Below are positions 15,925-16,551 of a stretch of DNA of 16,551 nt, piece by piece. Source of the DNA: an uncultured Halomicronema sp. (GTDB lineage Bacteria; Cyanobacteriota; Cyanobacteriia; Phormidesmidales; Phormidesmidaceae); NCBI GenBank assembly GCA_937897665.1, contig CALCPB010000454.1, positions 1 to 16,551 of the forward strand, in the 5' to 3' direction. A model generated the notes under the pieces. That model saw only the letters and a program-made list of their open reading frames with translations. It was not told where the DNA came from and searched no databases. The stretch's first letter is position 1. The number at the start of each line of letters is the position of its first letter. Position numbers and translations under genes: made by a program.

Positions 15925-16055
15925 GGCGTCTAACCCGTGAGGCATGATAAAAGGTGGTGTCTAATTGACCGCAACTTTTGGTCGTTGGCTGGGCTCAGTG
16001 CTCACTGAATCAAGCCTCGATCTGCGATGTTTGCCTATCTATATTCTTCGCCCCT

Positions 16056-16551
16056 ATGAGCCTGTCGTCTACTCGTCCTGCTGTGGTTGCTCGCGTTCTG
16101 CCCGATTCGATCGCGGCAGAATTGGGGTTTGAGCCAGGCGATCGCCTCGTCCGCATTAATGGCCAAGCGCCCCGCGACCTGATTGATTATCAGTTTCTCT
16201 GTGCTGAGGAAGATCTGGCCCTTGAGGTGCAAGACACTAACGGAGCAACCCCCGTCGTCGAGCTCGAAAAAGACTATGACGACGACTTGGGGCTAGAGTT
16301 TGAAACCGCCTTGTTTGACGGGTTGATTCAGTGCAATAACCGCTGTCCGTTTTGCTTTATTGACCAGCAACCGCCCGGCAAGCGCGAAACCCTCTATCTC
16401 AAAGACGACGATTATCGCCTCAGTTTCCTCTACGGCAGCTACCTGACCCTGACAAATTTGACGCCGCCAGAATGGGAGCGCATTGCCCAACTGCGGCTGT
16501 CGCCCCTCTTTGTCTCCGTGCATGCGACCGAACCTGAGGTGCGATCGCGGC
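16056..16551 (+). CDS. DUF512/TIGR03279-type FeS radical-SAM-like protein (truncated at window edge)
   Basis: The frame opens at ATG 16056 and is still open at the last base; 165 codons are visible. An N-terminal PDZ-like segment (about 9-70, with VARVLPDSIAAELGFEPGDR) is followed by CNNRCPFC (Cys93, Cys97, Cys100), the CxxxCxxC cluster motif of radical SAM enzymes. Next come FIDQQPPGKRETLYLKDDDY and LSPLFVSVHAT, both characteristic of the DUF512 family. Cyanobacterial members are annotated as putative FeS-containing oxidoreductases (TIGR03279); the reaction is unknown. The family is usually a little over 400 residues, so about 60 percent of the gene lies outside. In many genomes it sits next to the GTPase gene der; that cannot be checked here. 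No clear ribosome binding site is seen before the start. Confidence 0.93.
   Translation, partial: MSLSSTRPAVVARVLPDSIAAELGFEPGDRLVRINGQAPRDLIDYQFLCAEEDLALEVQDTNGATPVVELEKDYDDDLGLEFETALFDGLIQCNNRCPFCFIDQQPPGKRETLYLKDDDYRLSFLYGSYLTLTNLTPPEWERIAQLRLSPLFVSVHATEPEVRSR

Noticed and set aside
1..16551. CRISPR array, insertion sequence or prophage
   Set aside because: No regularly spaced repeats, transposase, integrase or phage genes were seen; the region looks like ordinary chromosome.

Overview
The window is cyanobacterial chromosomal DNA. The palindrome GCGATCGC (HIP1) occurs about 18 times, in genes on both strands and in spacers. The gene families also fit: a CBS/GAF/PAS giant histidine kinase, an FHA-linked class III adenylate cyclase, a YggT/Ycf19-type protein, a membrane protein resembling DUF3120, and a DUF512/TIGR03279-type FeS protein. 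Genus cannot be fixed from this alone; GC content and gene style would fit a Leptolyngbya- or Nodosilinea-like filamentous lineage (inference). I see no insertion sequence, CRISPR array, intact tRNA or rRNA.

Layout. Bases 1-674 hold no convincing gene. A giant sensor histidine kinase (693-6128, +) carries four CBS domains, a GAF domain with the two cysteines of a DXCF-type cyanobacteriochrome, seven PAS domains, a second GAF and an intact HisKA/HATPase core. After a 320-base AT-rich spacer with an 11-bp direct repeat comes a receiver-domain response regulator (6449-7150, +). Its C-terminal half looks like a histidine-kinase dimerisation domain that has lost the phospho-accepting His. trpD (7158-8228, -) converges on it. 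Next come a YggT-family membrane protein (8464-8757, -) and a spacer with a tRNA 3'-end-like relic and a terminator-like hairpin.

A likely minus-strand operon follows: HD-domain phosphohydrolase (11613 to 10762), a DppC/OppC-type ABC permease (10743 to 9598) and a small lipoprotein (9605 to 9126) that overlaps the permease. A 59-codon small ORF (11931-12110, +) precedes a membrane-anchored NERD-domain protein (12126-12917, +). An FHA-adenylate cyclase (13933 to 12953, -) converges on NERD. Upstream of it is a cyanobacterial membrane protein (14886 to 14137, -), divergent from uppP (14966-15907, +). The window ends inside a DUF512/TIGR03279-type radical-SAM-like FeS gene (16056 to edge, +).

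Working together. The kinase and response regulator form a probable two-component pair that could combine light (bilin GAF), adenylate or other CBS ligands and PAS signals. The cyclase and the HD protein, whose motif recalls cyclic-nucleotide phosphodiesterases, lie within 2.5 kb and could act on the same second messenger; this is inference. The remaining genes are housekeeping: tryptophan synthesis, undecaprenyl phosphate recycling, peptide-type transport. The most interesting candidates are the predicted photoreceptor kinase and its partner with the pseudo-DHp domain.
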